44,375 bases of DNA from CALBZH01 sp964538515 (GTDB lineage Bacteria > Desulfobacterota > Syntrophobacteria > Syntrophobacterales > Syntrophobacteraceae). The stretch spans positions 1 through 44,375 of the forward strand of contig CAZIEW010000045.1 of assembly GCA_964538515.1 (NCBI GenBank), read 5' to 3'. The position numbers and the translations under genes were made by a program. Below are positions 33,527 through 41,671 of the stretch, one piece after another; position 1 is the first letter of the stretch; each line of letters opens with the position of its first letter. The notes beneath the pieces are model-generated. The model did not search any database. It had not been told where the DNA came from and worked only from the letters and a program-made list of their open reading frames with translations.

Positions 33527-33943
33527 ATGAGAGTTCTGCTGTATTCGTGCGGAAATGACAGCACGGCAAAACGAGTTCAGAGCGCCATTGCGAATGTAAC
33601 CCCTCCCGATCGAGTCGAGGTCTGCTCCTCCCTGCTTGGCCTTGGAGAAGTCCTGCGGCGGGGAACCTCCGATCTTGCTGCCGTCGTTCTGTGCGTGGGC
33701 AGCTCAAAAGACATGGCGGAGATTCTGTCGATGGGCGACTGGTTTCTTGATCTCCGCACGATCCTGCTGCTTCCGGATAGGGAAGTGAGCACCTTTACCC
33801 AAGCGGTCGCTTTGAGGCCGCGCTTCATCAGCTACCTGGATGCGGACCTGGCGGATGTATCCGCTGTGGTCGCGAAGATGCTTGCCGTCCATGGAGAACG
33901 GTCGGCGCCATGCCGTCTTCAAAGTCTGAAGTCTCACAACTGA
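33527..33943 (+). CDS. Pseudo-receiver-like protein at the head of the che operon
   Basis: Protein of 138 aa. The pattern of strands and helices looks like a receiver fold: MRVLLYSC as strand 1, LAAVVLCVGSS as strand 3, LRTILLLPD as strand 4 and RFISYLDAD as strand 5. The acidic pocket after strand 1 and the phosphoacceptor Asp after strand 3 are missing, and no conserved Lys is seen, so phosphorylation is unlikely. The ATG at 33527 is preferred over a TTG at 33449; GGGAG lies upstream. It ends 9 nt before the CheZ-like gene. The function is unknown. Confidence 0.65.
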   Translation: MRVLLYSCGNDSTAKRVQSAIANVTPPDRVEVCSSLLGLGEVLRRGTSDLAAVVLCVGSSKDMAEILSMGDWFLDLRTILLLPDREVSTFTQAVALRPRFISYLDADLADVSAVVAKMLAVHGERSAPCRLQSLKSHN

Positions 33944-33952
33944 AGGAAGTCT

Positions 33953-35941
33953 ATGCCTGTCTGCCTGCGCGAGAGATTCGTAACCATGCCAATCAGGAGC
34001 ATGTTGGCTTCATGGGGGCAAAGGAATAGCGAAGCGCCTCTTCAGGAAACGTTGCCCGAGCTCGGACGTGAGCTGGAGATGCTGACGGAGTCCACCGAGA
34101 GCGAATTCCTCACAATCGGGGAGAACCTGCAGCATTTCCATCGGAGGACCGTCGAGATTGCCGGGATGTCCGAAGCCGTCTCCCGAGTGATGACCGGGGA
34201 AGATGTGGACCGTGTGATCGCCAGCTTCGGTGACATCATCGAACGGATGGGCGCCCTTGAACGGGAGTCGAAGAAGAATGCGGAGTCGCTGTCGGGGCTG
34301 TTGGAGATAGCGGCAGCGTTGACGGGGCAGTTGACAGCCTTCCAGAAGACCGTTCGGAGTCTTCGGATTCTCTGTATTTCCATAAAGATCGAAAGTGCGC
34401 GGCTTGGCGGGGACGACATGGGCTTCGGTGACTTGGGCTCCGATGTGGGAAGCCTGGCGCTGGAGATCGAAGAGCGTTGTGCCCGCCTTTCCTCTCATGC
34501 CGAATCTCTGGCCGGGCTGCTTCATCAAGCCCTCATCCAAGTTCGCCATCTGGAGTGCCGACAGCGTGAGCAAGGCCGGTTCATGGTGGACACTATCATG
34601 GTGAGCCTGAGGTCGCTGACCGAAAAGCATGCTCGATCCTTAGACATGGCCCAGAACCTGGCAACACGCTTCCAAAGTCTGTCCCGGAGCATCGGACAAA
34701 TTGTCGGGTCCATGCAGTTCCACGACATCACCCGCCAGCAGATTGAGCATGCGAAGGAGGCACTCGACCTCATCATGCCCGCCGGACCTAATGGGAATCA
34801 TCCGGACACGCTGGGACAGCAGCCGAATCATGGCGTAGGAGAAAGCTCCGATGGCGGCGTGTTTCGAAAGCGATTCATGGGAAGCATGCGTTTGGGGCAT
34901 CGCGGTACTCGTGATGAGAGCACCGAAGTCATGAGCCTGGCAGCGGATGTCTGTGGGCTCCAGATGGCCCAGCTTCAACACGCCAGGGACGGGCTCGTGG
35001 GTGCCGTCAACAACATCCTGAACAATCTCAGGGCCATATCCTCGCTGGTGATGGAGATGTCGTTGGAAGCGCATCAGATCGTGGGAGCGGCTGGTGCGGC
35101 GGATGGCCTGTCCCTGGACGACATCAGAGCCGGCTTCACGTCCATTCTCGCGGCCCACAGCGGGTATGTCGCAGCCGGCGAAGAGCTCGCCAGCGTGATG
35201 ACCGCCGTGAGCAGAACGCTGGGGGATATGTCGGGTTATACGGGCGACATCGAGGGCATCGGGGCCAAGATCAAGCTCATCGCGCTCAACGCGATCGTCA
35301 AGGCGGCTCATATCGGGGAAAACGGGGTCAGTCTGGGTGTCCTTGCCGAGGGCATTCACCAGCTTTCCATGGAAACGGGCCGCCAGACGGAAATCGTCGC
35401 CGAATCTCTCGGATCGATCATCTCAGCGTCCGCGCTCCTGGGCGTGGACGGCGGCGGAAGGACGGATAGCCAAGAAGGTGTCATGGCTCATCTGGAAGCA
35501 GCTCTGAAGACGCTTCCGGACACTCTGGAGATGGTGAATGGGGAGCTGCTGGGCCTCTTGAAGCGCATGGAAAGCGACGGGCGTGAGCTGTCGGCCGAAA
35601 TCCTCGAAGTGGTCGAAAACGTGAGCGTCCACAGGCGGGTCGCGGCGGTGATCGACCGTGTGGTCTCCCGGCTGGGCGAGATCGTCGAAGCGTCGGCATC
35701 GCGTCGCGGCACCGAGGACGAGCTTGTGCGGACAGCGCGTCTTCAAGCCCTGGAAGCCTCTTACACCATGGAGGAAGAGCGGGGAATTCACCAAGCGGTT
35801 TTCGGCTCGGGATTGGCCGCAGGGGTCGTGCTTGCGGATGCCGCCACGCCTCCGGACGGTGGGGCACAGGACCCGCAGGCTGCGGCAGCACCAGGGGGCG
35901 AGGAGGAAGAGAATCTGGGAGACAACGTCGAGCTCTTTTAG
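33953..35941 (+). CDS. Cytosolic MCP-like protein with a CheZ-type DxxxQ motif
   Basis: Soluble, helical 662-aa protein with no TM segment and no HAMP. Two segments look like decayed chemoreceptor hairpin tips: residues about 135-180 (ILCISIKIESARLGG) and about 440-480 (IKLIALNAIVKAAHIGENG; compare NLLALNAAIEAARAGE of true MCPs). Between them, MQFHDITRQQIEHAKEAL (Asp258, Gln262) resembles the active helix of CheZ (QDFQDLTGQVIKRM; Asp143, Gln147 in E. coli). The C-terminus is an acidic linker ending in LGDNVELF, reminiscent of CheZ's CheY-binding tail. It may be a CheY-P phosphatase or scaffold. AAGGA precedes the ATG. CheY is encoded two genes later. Confidence 0.7.
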   Translation: MPVCLRERFVTMPIRSMLASWGQRNSEAPLQETLPELGRELEMLTESTESEFLTIGENLQHFHRRTVEIAGMSEAVSRVMTGEDVDRVIASFGDIIERMGALERESKKNAESLSGLLEIAAALTGQLTAFQKTVRSLRILCISIKIESARLGGDDMGFGDLGSDVGSLALEIEERCARLSSHAESLAGLLHQALIQVRHLECRQREQGRFMVDTIMVSLRSLTEKHARSLDMAQNLATRFQSLSRSIGQIVGSMQFHDITRQQIEHAKEALDLIMPAGPNGNHPDTLGQQPNHGVGESSDGGVFRKRFMGSMRLGHRGTRDESTEVMSLAADVCGLQMAQLQHARDGLVGAVNNILNNLRAISSLVMEMSLEAHQIVGAAGAADGLSLDDIRAGFTSILAAHSGYVAAGEELASVMTAVSRTLGDMSGYTGDIEGIGAKIKLIALNAIVKAAHIGENGVSLGVLAEGIHQLSMETGRQTEIVAESLGSIISASALLGVDGGGRTDSQEGVMAHLEAALKTLPDTLEMVNGELLGLLKRMESDGRELSAEILEVVENVSVHRRVAAVIDRVVSRLGEIVEASASRRGTEDELVRTARLQALEASYTMEEERGIHQAVFGSGLAAGVVLADAATPPDGGAQDPQAAAAPGGEEEENLGDNVELF

Positions 35942-36003
35942 CGGACGATTGTGCTGCCCGAGCGTGCTGTCTTGTGGGTGGGGAATGATAGCGGGAGAGA
36001 GTC

Positions 36004-36351
36004 ATGAGTGTTGAATCGCAAGGTGCCCTTCTGCCTGCCGTCTTGAAGTTTGAAGGGCGTTGCACGGTCGAGCGTGCTCATGAATTGAAAGCGATCCTTT
36101 CGGAGTCCCTCCAAGGCCATGAGGCGATTGTGATCGACCTCGAGGCTCTTACGGAAGTGGACCTTTCATGTCTGCAGATCCTTTGTGCGGCTCATCGGCT
36201 GTCTTTGAGACTGAACAAGCGACTGCAGCTCGGGGCGGAACGGCCGGAAGTCTTCGATCGGGCAGTGCGAACCGCGGGTTTCGCGCGTACGCTGGGGTGT
36301 CATAAAGACCCCAATATGACCTGTCTGTGGAAAGGAGCCTGGAAGGAATGA
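36004..36351 (+). CDS. STAS-domain protein in the che operon
   Basis: Protein of 115 aa, a single STAS (anti-sigma-factor-antagonist) domain. IVIDLEALTEVDLSCLQILCAAH is the hallmark strand-loop-helix; Ser55 occupies the position phosphorylated in SpoIIAA. No partner serine kinase is in the window. Its stop overlaps the cheY start (ATGA). STAS proteins in chemosensory clusters are thought to act as extra signalling outputs or as phosphorylation sinks; here that is inference. Confidence 0.85.
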   Translation: MSVESQGALLPAVLKFEGRCTVERAHELKAILSESLQGHEAIVIDLEALTEVDLSCLQILCAAHRLSLRLNKRLQLGAERPEVFDRAVRTAGFARTLGCHKDPNMTCLWKGAWKE

Positions 36352-36713
36352 GCAAGATCATCATGACCGTCGACGATTCCACCAGTGTGCGCCAGATGGT
36401 GAGCTTCACCCTCCGGGAGGCCGGCTATGAGGTCGTTGAGGCTGTGGACGGAAAGGACGCTCTGGCCAAGCTGAACGGTTCTTCGGTCCACATGGTGCTC
36501 ACGGACCTCAATATGCCCAACATGGATGGCATCCAGCTCATCCGGAGTCTTCGTGCAACCACGTCGTGCAAGTTCATCCCGATCGTCATGCTGACCACGG
36601 AATCTCAAGTGGAAAAGAAACAGGAAGGCAAGGCGGCCGGCGCGACCGGATGGATCGTGAAACCGTTCAAACCGGAACAGCTCCTCGCAGTCGTCAAAAA
36701 GGTCCTCGGATGA
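36348..36713 (+). CDS. cheY: Chemotaxis response regulator CheY
   Basis: Single-domain receiver, 121 aa. Acidic pocket Asp9/Asp10, phosphoacceptor Asp53 (VLTDLNMPNMDG), Thr83/84 and Lys105 (IVKPF) are all present. The ATG at 36348 overlaps the STAS stop, and its own stop overlaps the cheA start. It would relay CheA phosphate to the motor or another target. Confidence 0.94.
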   Translation: MSKIIMTVDDSTSVRQMVSFTLREAGYEVVEAVDGKDALAKLNGSSVHMVLTDLNMPNMDGIQLIRSLRATTSCKFIPIVMLTTESQVEKKQEGKAAGATGWIVKPFKPEQLLAVVKKVLG

Positions 36714-38806
36714 TCGAAGCTCAACGAACAGCTTACCGGGAAGAGGCGCAGGAACTGCTCGCCGAGCTGGAGACGTCACTCCTCGCCCTCGAGGAGGATC
36801 CGAGCGACTCCGAGCTGATCGGACGCGTGTTTCGCGCACTGCACACCATCAAAGGGTCCGGCGCCATGTTCGGATTCGACGCCATTGCCTCGTTCACCCA
36901 CGAAGTCGAAACCGTGTTCGATCTGGTCCGCAATGGAAAGATGGACGTCACCAAAACCCTGATCGACCTGACATTGGCTGCGGGGGACCAGATACGCACG
37001 ATGCTCGACGAAGCCACGGGCAAGTCGGGGGGCAGCACCAAGGAGGCGGCTGAAATCAATGCCAGGCTCAGAGATCTCGTCATGGGACAGGACAGTCCGC
37101 AGCAGCAGGCCGATACGCTGCCGTCTCCCCTCCACACGCCTGAGGAAGCGCAGGAGCTTACCTATCGGATCTCTCTGGGGCTCGATCGGAGCATCTTTGC
37201 GGCGGGCACCAACCCACTTCTCCTCCTTAGCGAGCTGCGGCAGCTGGGTCCGTGCAGCGTGATCGCCCACACGGAGGCCATTCCCGAGCTTGACGAGCTC
37301 GACCCCGACGCATGCTACACGTCGTGGGATGTGATCCTCACGACCAGCCGGGGGATCGATGCCATCAAAGACGTGTTCCTCTTCGTCGAGGATGAATGCG
37401 ACTTGAAGATTGATCTCATCAGTGACCTGGAGAACGGAAACGATGGCGTGCCCTATTTGAGGCTCGGAGAGATCCTGATCGAGCGGGGGCATGTCTCCTG
37501 GGAAGACGTGGAGAAGGTCCTGTCCAGCCAGAAGCGCATCGGGGAGCTCCTGGTCGAAGCCGGTCTGGTGAGGTCCAGCGTGGTCGATTCCGCGCTGATG
37601 GAGCAGGAGCACGTGCGGGAAATCCGCAAAGGCCGTGAAAAGGAGGCTATGGCCTCCTACATCAAAGTCCCCGCCGAACGGCTCGACACGCTGGTCAATC
37701 TCGTGGGCGAGCTGGTTACCGTCCAGGCTCGGCTCAGTCAGACGGTTGCCCAGATGGACCATCCGGGGTTGTTGGCCATCTCGGAGGAGGTGGAGCGGCT
37801 CACCGCGGACCTTCGCGACAACACCATGAGCATCCGCATGCTCCCGATCGGCACCACCTTCAGCAAATTCAGACGCCTCGTTCGCGACCTGTCCAATGAG
37901 CTGGGAAAGGACATTGTCATGGTCACCGAGGGGGCGGAAACCGAGCTCGACAAGACCGTGATCGAGCGCCTCAACGACCCGCTGGTGCACCTAATCCGAA
38001 ATTCCATCGACCATGGTATCGAGCTGCCGGACGTGCGCGAGGCTGCGGGCAAGCCTCGCCAGGGTACCGTGCATCTTTCCGCCATCCACGACGGGGCCAA
38101 TGTACTGATACGGATCGTGGACGACGGGGCGGGACTGGACGTCGATGCCATCCGGGCCAAGGGCGTCGAAAGGGGATTGATTGCACCCGATGCCGAGCTG
38201 TCGGAAAAGGACGCGTTTGCGCTCCTGTTTACCCCGGGTTTTTCGACGGCGAAGCAAATCACCAGTATCTCCGGTCGTGGGGTGGGTATGGATGTGGTGA
38301 AGCGCAGCATCGAAGCACTTCGCGGGTCCATCGACATTGCAAGTGAGAGGGGGCGTGGAGCGACCATCACGCTCAGGCTGCCATTGACGCTTGCCATCAT
38401 CGACGGGCTGCTGGTGAAGGTCGGCGATACGCGCTTCGTCCTGCCTCTTTCAGTTGTGGAAGAATGCGTCGAGCTGACCCGGGAGGATGTCGAGCGGGCT
38501 CACGGTCGCGACATCACCCACGTGAGGGGTGCGATCATTCCCTACGTGCGGCTTCGCGATCGCTTCGGCATCAATGGAGATCGAGCCGAAATCGAGCAGA
38601 TTGTGATTACGGAATCCGCAAATGGCAAGGTGGGGTTTGTGGTCGATAAAGTCATCGGGGAGCACCAGACGGTTATTAAAAGCCTCGGGAGGATGTATCG
38701 CGGGGTGGACGCGGTTTCCGGTGCCACGATACTCGGCGACGGCACGGTGGCGTTGATCGTGGACGTGGCCAACCTGATCGAAAGTGTTGTCGCCGCGGAG
38801 ATCTGA
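36710..38806 (+). CDS. cheA: Chemotaxis histidine kinase CheA with MshEN-type repeat
   Basis: Kinase of 698 aa. P1 Hpt (His45 in LHTIKGSGAMFGF); a P2-like region (about 145-240, LTYRISLGLDRSIFAAGTNP ... DELDPDACYTSWDV); then two back-to-back 24-residue motifs of MshEN type (residues 251-274 and 276-299). Next are P3 dimerization (YIKVPAERLDTLVNLVGELV), P4 ATPase (N-box HLIRNSIDHGIE, G1 DDGAGLD, G2 GRGVGMDVVK) and a P5 CheW-like C-terminus. All catalytic residues are intact. It starts on the cheY stop (ATGA). The MshEN-like insert suggests that c-di-GMP may modulate the kinase. Confidence 0.95.
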   Translation: MIEAQRTAYREEAQELLAELETSLLALEEDPSDSELIGRVFRALHTIKGSGAMFGFDAIASFTHEVETVFDLVRNGKMDVTKTLIDLTLAAGDQIRTMLDEATGKSGGSTKEAAEINARLRDLVMGQDSPQQQADTLPSPLHTPEEAQELTYRISLGLDRSIFAAGTNPLLLLSELRQLGPCSVIAHTEAIPELDELDPDACYTSWDVILTTSRGIDAIKDVFLFVEDECDLKIDLISDLENGNDGVPYLRLGEILIERGHVSWEDVEKVLSSQKRIGELLVEAGLVRSSVVDSALMEQEHVREIRKGREKEAMASYIKVPAERLDTLVNLVGELVTVQARLSQTVAQMDHPGLLAISEEVERLTADLRDNTMSIRMLPIGTTFSKFRRLVRDLSNELGKDIVMVTEGAETELDKTVIERLNDPLVHLIRNSIDHGIELPDVREAAGKPRQGTVHLSAIHDGANVLIRIVDDGAGLDVDAIRAKGVERGLIAPDAELSEKDAFALLFTPGFSTAKQITSISGRGVGMDVVKRSIEALRGSIDIASERGRGATITLRLPLTLAIIDGLLVKVGDTRFVLPLSVVEECVELTREDVERAHGRDITHVRGAIIPYVRLRDRFGINGDRAEIEQIVITESANGKVGFVVDKVIGEHQTVIKSLGRMYRGVDAVSGATILGDGTVALIVDVANLIESVVAAEI

Positions 38807-38850
38807 TTCGAAGTGGTGCTTCAACGCATCGTCTAATGGAGGAGCAATCA

Positions 38851-40992
38851 ATGAAGAACTTGAAGCTGGGTATGAAGATGGCGTTGGGCTTTGGCATCCT
38901 GATCGTGATCGCCATGACCCTGGGGGGAATGGCGGTCTGGAATATGAAAAGCGTGGAAACCGCCTCCACGAGGCTCAGCAATCAGTATGTGCCCGAGGTT
39001 GAGCTGGCTGGCGAGCTCGAACGGGCGGTCGCTGCCACCATGTACGAGATCCGCGGGTTCGGGATGACCGAAGACAAGGACTATCTGAGCCGCGGAATGA
39101 AGCACTTGGAGGGGGTGAAGACTCACCTCAAAGGGGCAAAGGAGCTCGCCACCAAATACCCTGAGCTCGTCAAGCTTCGCGAGTCCTCTGAGAAGGCCCA
39201 GACCAAAGTCGGTGAATATGAGGGCCTGATGAGCGAGACCGTTTCAAAAAACGAGATGCTCGAGAAGATTCGGGGGCAGCTCAATGCGGGCGCGAAACGA
39301 TTCGTAGACCAGTGCGAAGCGTTCCTCATCAGCCAGAATGAAGCCATGAAGAAGGAACTCAGCGCCGGGGCTGAAGCGTCCAAGTTGGCAGAGCGGTTGG
39401 AAAAGAGTATTGGCATCAACACCATCGTGAATGCCGGCAACGCGATTCGACTCATCGCCTGGAGAGCTCAAGCCGAGCGTAATCCGAAGCTGCTTCAGGA
39501 AGCGGACAAGCATTACGAGCTCATCGACAAGAAACTGGCGGATGTGCGGACTGTCACGCGGCAGGACGTGAACCTCAAGCAGCTCGACGAAATCAAGACG
39601 GCTGCCCAGGTCTATCGGGCGGCGATGAACGATCTTTCGGCCACTTGGACGGCTCGCGAGGAGTTGGGCAAGAAGCGGGCCGTTACTGGCAGAGAAGTGA
39701 GCGCTCTGGCCGAGGAGACGGCAAAAGCCGGCATGGAGTACACCAAAGCGATCGCGAACGATGCGGTCAACAAGCTCTCGCTGGCCTCCACGGTCATGCT
39801 CGTTGGCCTAGTGGTGGCCCTGGCTCTCGGGGTGTTTGTGGCTGCGTTCATGACCCGGGCGATCACTCGTCCCCTGAGCAAAGCAGTGGGCATCACCGAC
39901 AAGCTCAGCGAAGGGGATCTCACGGTTCACATCGAGGTGGACAGCAAGGATGAGACGGGTCAGCTTTTGGCGGCCATGAAGAGCATGGCGGCGAAGCTGC
40001 GCGAAGTGGTGGCGGATGTGCAGACGGCATCGGACAACGTGGCGGCGGGGAGCCAGGAGCTGAGCGCCAGTGCCGAGCAGATGTCCCAGGGAGCCACGGA
40101 GCAGGCGGCCTCCGCCGAGGAAGTCTCTTCATCCATGGAGCAGATGGGTGCGAACATCCGGCAGAACGCCGATAACGCCATGCAGACCGAAAAGATCGCC
40201 ATCAAGTCCGCTGAAGACGCGAAGAACGGAGGAACGGCAGTTGCGGAGACGGTCGCGGCCATGAAGGAGATCGCCGGCAAGATCTCAATCATCGAGGAGA
40301 TCGCGCGTCAGACCAATTTGCTTGCGCTCAACGCGGCCATCGAGGCGGCGCGTGCGGGCGAGCACGGGAAGGGGTTCGCGGTGGTGGCATCCGAGGTGCG
40401 CAAGCTGGCCGAGCGCAGCCAGACGGCCGCGGCGGAGATCAGCAAGCTTTCGACCTCCAGCGTGGAAATCGCCGAGGAAGCCGGCAAGATGCTGGTCCAG
40501 ATCGTCCCCGATATTCAGCGGACCGCGGAGCTGGTGCAAGAGATCAGCTCGGCCTGCAAGGAGCAGAATATGGGCGCGGATCAGATCAACAAAGCGCTCC
40601 AGCAGTTGGACCAGGTCATTCAGCAAAACGCTTCGGCCTCCGAGGAAATGGCCTCGACATCCGAGGAGCTCCAGAGCCAGGCAGCCCAGCTCCAGAGCGC
40701 CATCGCCTTCTTTAAGATCGAGAAGGGAAGTGGAGCGGGAGACGGTGGTGTCAGTGGAGGAAAGGGACTTCAAAGTCGGGACCGATTTGGCGGATCAGCC
40801 AGGAGCCATTCAAAGAGCCATTCCACGCACGCTCTGCTCAACCTCAACAAGCCGGAAGGCTCACGATCGGCCAAGGGGCTGCTGAGCTCGTCTCCCGAGC
40901 AAGATGGGAACGGCCGGGCCAAGGGCATCGTCTTGAACATGGAAAGCGATGGCAGGACTGATGCTGACGATGCCGAGTTCGAACGATATTGA
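38851..40992 (+). CDS. Transmembrane methyl-accepting chemotaxis protein with CheR/CheB tether
   Basis: Chemoreceptor of 713 aa. TM1 (about 8-29), a large helical periplasmic domain of four-helix-bundle type (30-310), TM2 (about 312-338), HAMP, and the cytoplasmic signalling hairpin with tip IARQTNLLALNAAIEAARAG. After the hairpin comes an unusually long flexible tail (about 80 residues, Ser/Gly/Lys-rich) ending in EFERY, which fits the CheR/CheB-tethering pentapeptide pattern x-[HFYW]-x2-[HFYW]. The ATG at 38851 has GGAGG 8 nt upstream; the earlier ATG at 38836 overlaps that RBS. It is the only TM receptor in the cluster. Confidence 0.94.
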   Translation: MKNLKLGMKMALGFGILIVIAMTLGGMAVWNMKSVETASTRLSNQYVPEVELAGELERAVAATMYEIRGFGMTEDKDYLSRGMKHLEGVKTHLKGAKELATKYPELVKLRESSEKAQTKVGEYEGLMSETVSKNEMLEKIRGQLNAGAKRFVDQCEAFLISQNEAMKKELSAGAEASKLAERLEKSIGINTIVNAGNAIRLIAWRAQAERNPKLLQEADKHYELIDKKLADVRTVTRQDVNLKQLDEIKTAAQVYRAAMNDLSATWTAREELGKKRAVTGREVSALAEETAKAGMEYTKAIANDAVNKLSLASTVMLVGLVVALALGVFVAAFMTRAITRPLSKAVGITDKLSEGDLTVHIEVDSKDETGQLLAAMKSMAAKLREVVADVQTASDNVAAGSQELSASAEQMSQGATEQAASAEEVSSSMEQMGANIRQNADNAMQTEKIAIKSAEDAKNGGTAVAETVAAMKEIAGKISIIEEIARQTNLLALNAAIEAARAGEHGKGFAVVASEVRKLAERSQTAAAEISKLSTSSVEIAEEAGKMLVQIVPDIQRTAELVQEISSACKEQNMGADQINKALQQLDQVIQQNASASEEMASTSEELQSQAAQLQSAIAFFKIEKGSGAGDGGVSGGKGLQSRDRFGGSARSHSKSHSTHALLNLNKPEGSRSAKGLLSSSPEQDGNGRAKGIVLNMESDGRTDADDAEFERY

Positions 40993-41074
40993 GAAGGGTC
41001 CTGCCGGGAGCGCCGTCCTCAATGGCGTCGCTCCCGATGGGCGCCGCCTTAAGGATGAATGCGGGAGGGACGAG

Positions 41075-41572
41075 ATGAGTGTACCGTCAATAACGACAAC
41101 CAGCCAGTATCTCACGTTCAAGCTGGCCGACGAGATATTTGCCCTGGACATCAGCAAGGTTCGCGAGGTGCTGGATTACAGCAACATCACCAAGGTTCCC
41201 CAGACCCCGGATTACATGCTCGGGGTGATCAACCTCCGCGGCAGTGTGGTGCCGGTCGTCGACATGCGCCTCAAATTCGGAATGAGCAGAACGGAAGCAA
41301 CAGTGAACACCTGCGTCATCATCGTGGAGATCGAGCTGGATGGCGAGACGACGGTGCTCGGTGCTCTCGCCGACTCAGTTCAGGAGGTCATGGAGCTCGA
41401 CCCGGATCAGATCGAGCCCGCCCCTCGAATTGGGACCCGTCTGAACACCAAGTTCATCAAAGGGATGGGGAAGCGGGACAGCGAGTTCATCATCATTTTG
41501 GACATCGACAAGGTCTTCTCATCGGATGAGATTGCCCTGGCTCAGGACATGGGCATGGACCTGGCGTCTTGA
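41075..41572 (+). CDS. cheW: Chemotaxis coupling protein CheW
   Basis: Adaptor of 165 aa linking receptors to CheA P5. The family stretches YLTFKLADEIFALDISKVREVL, MLGVINLRGSVVPVVDMR and the C-terminal FIIILDIDKVFS are present. ATG 41075 has GGGAGGG (41063-41069) at 5-nt spacing; the longer frame from 40949 overlaps the MCP end and has no RBS. Confidence 0.95.
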   Translation: MSVPSITTTSQYLTFKLADEIFALDISKVREVLDYSNITKVPQTPDYMLGVINLRGSVVPVVDMRLKFGMSRTEATVNTCVIIVEIELDGETTVLGALADSVQEVMELDPDQIEPAPRIGTRLNTKFIKGMGKRDSEFIIILDIDKVFSSDEIALAQDMGMDLAS

Positions 41573-41671
41573 AACACGTGTCATCCCGGCCAGCCGGGGC
41601 CACGATCAGCCGCTTGCAGCGGTGCTCTCGAGAATTGGATCATGCTCAATCGTAATCGTCAGGACCATTCC

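Noticed and set aside
36776..37990. 404-codon minus-strand open frame opposite cheA
   Set aside because: Shadow of CheA; composition is typical of antisense high-GC frames.
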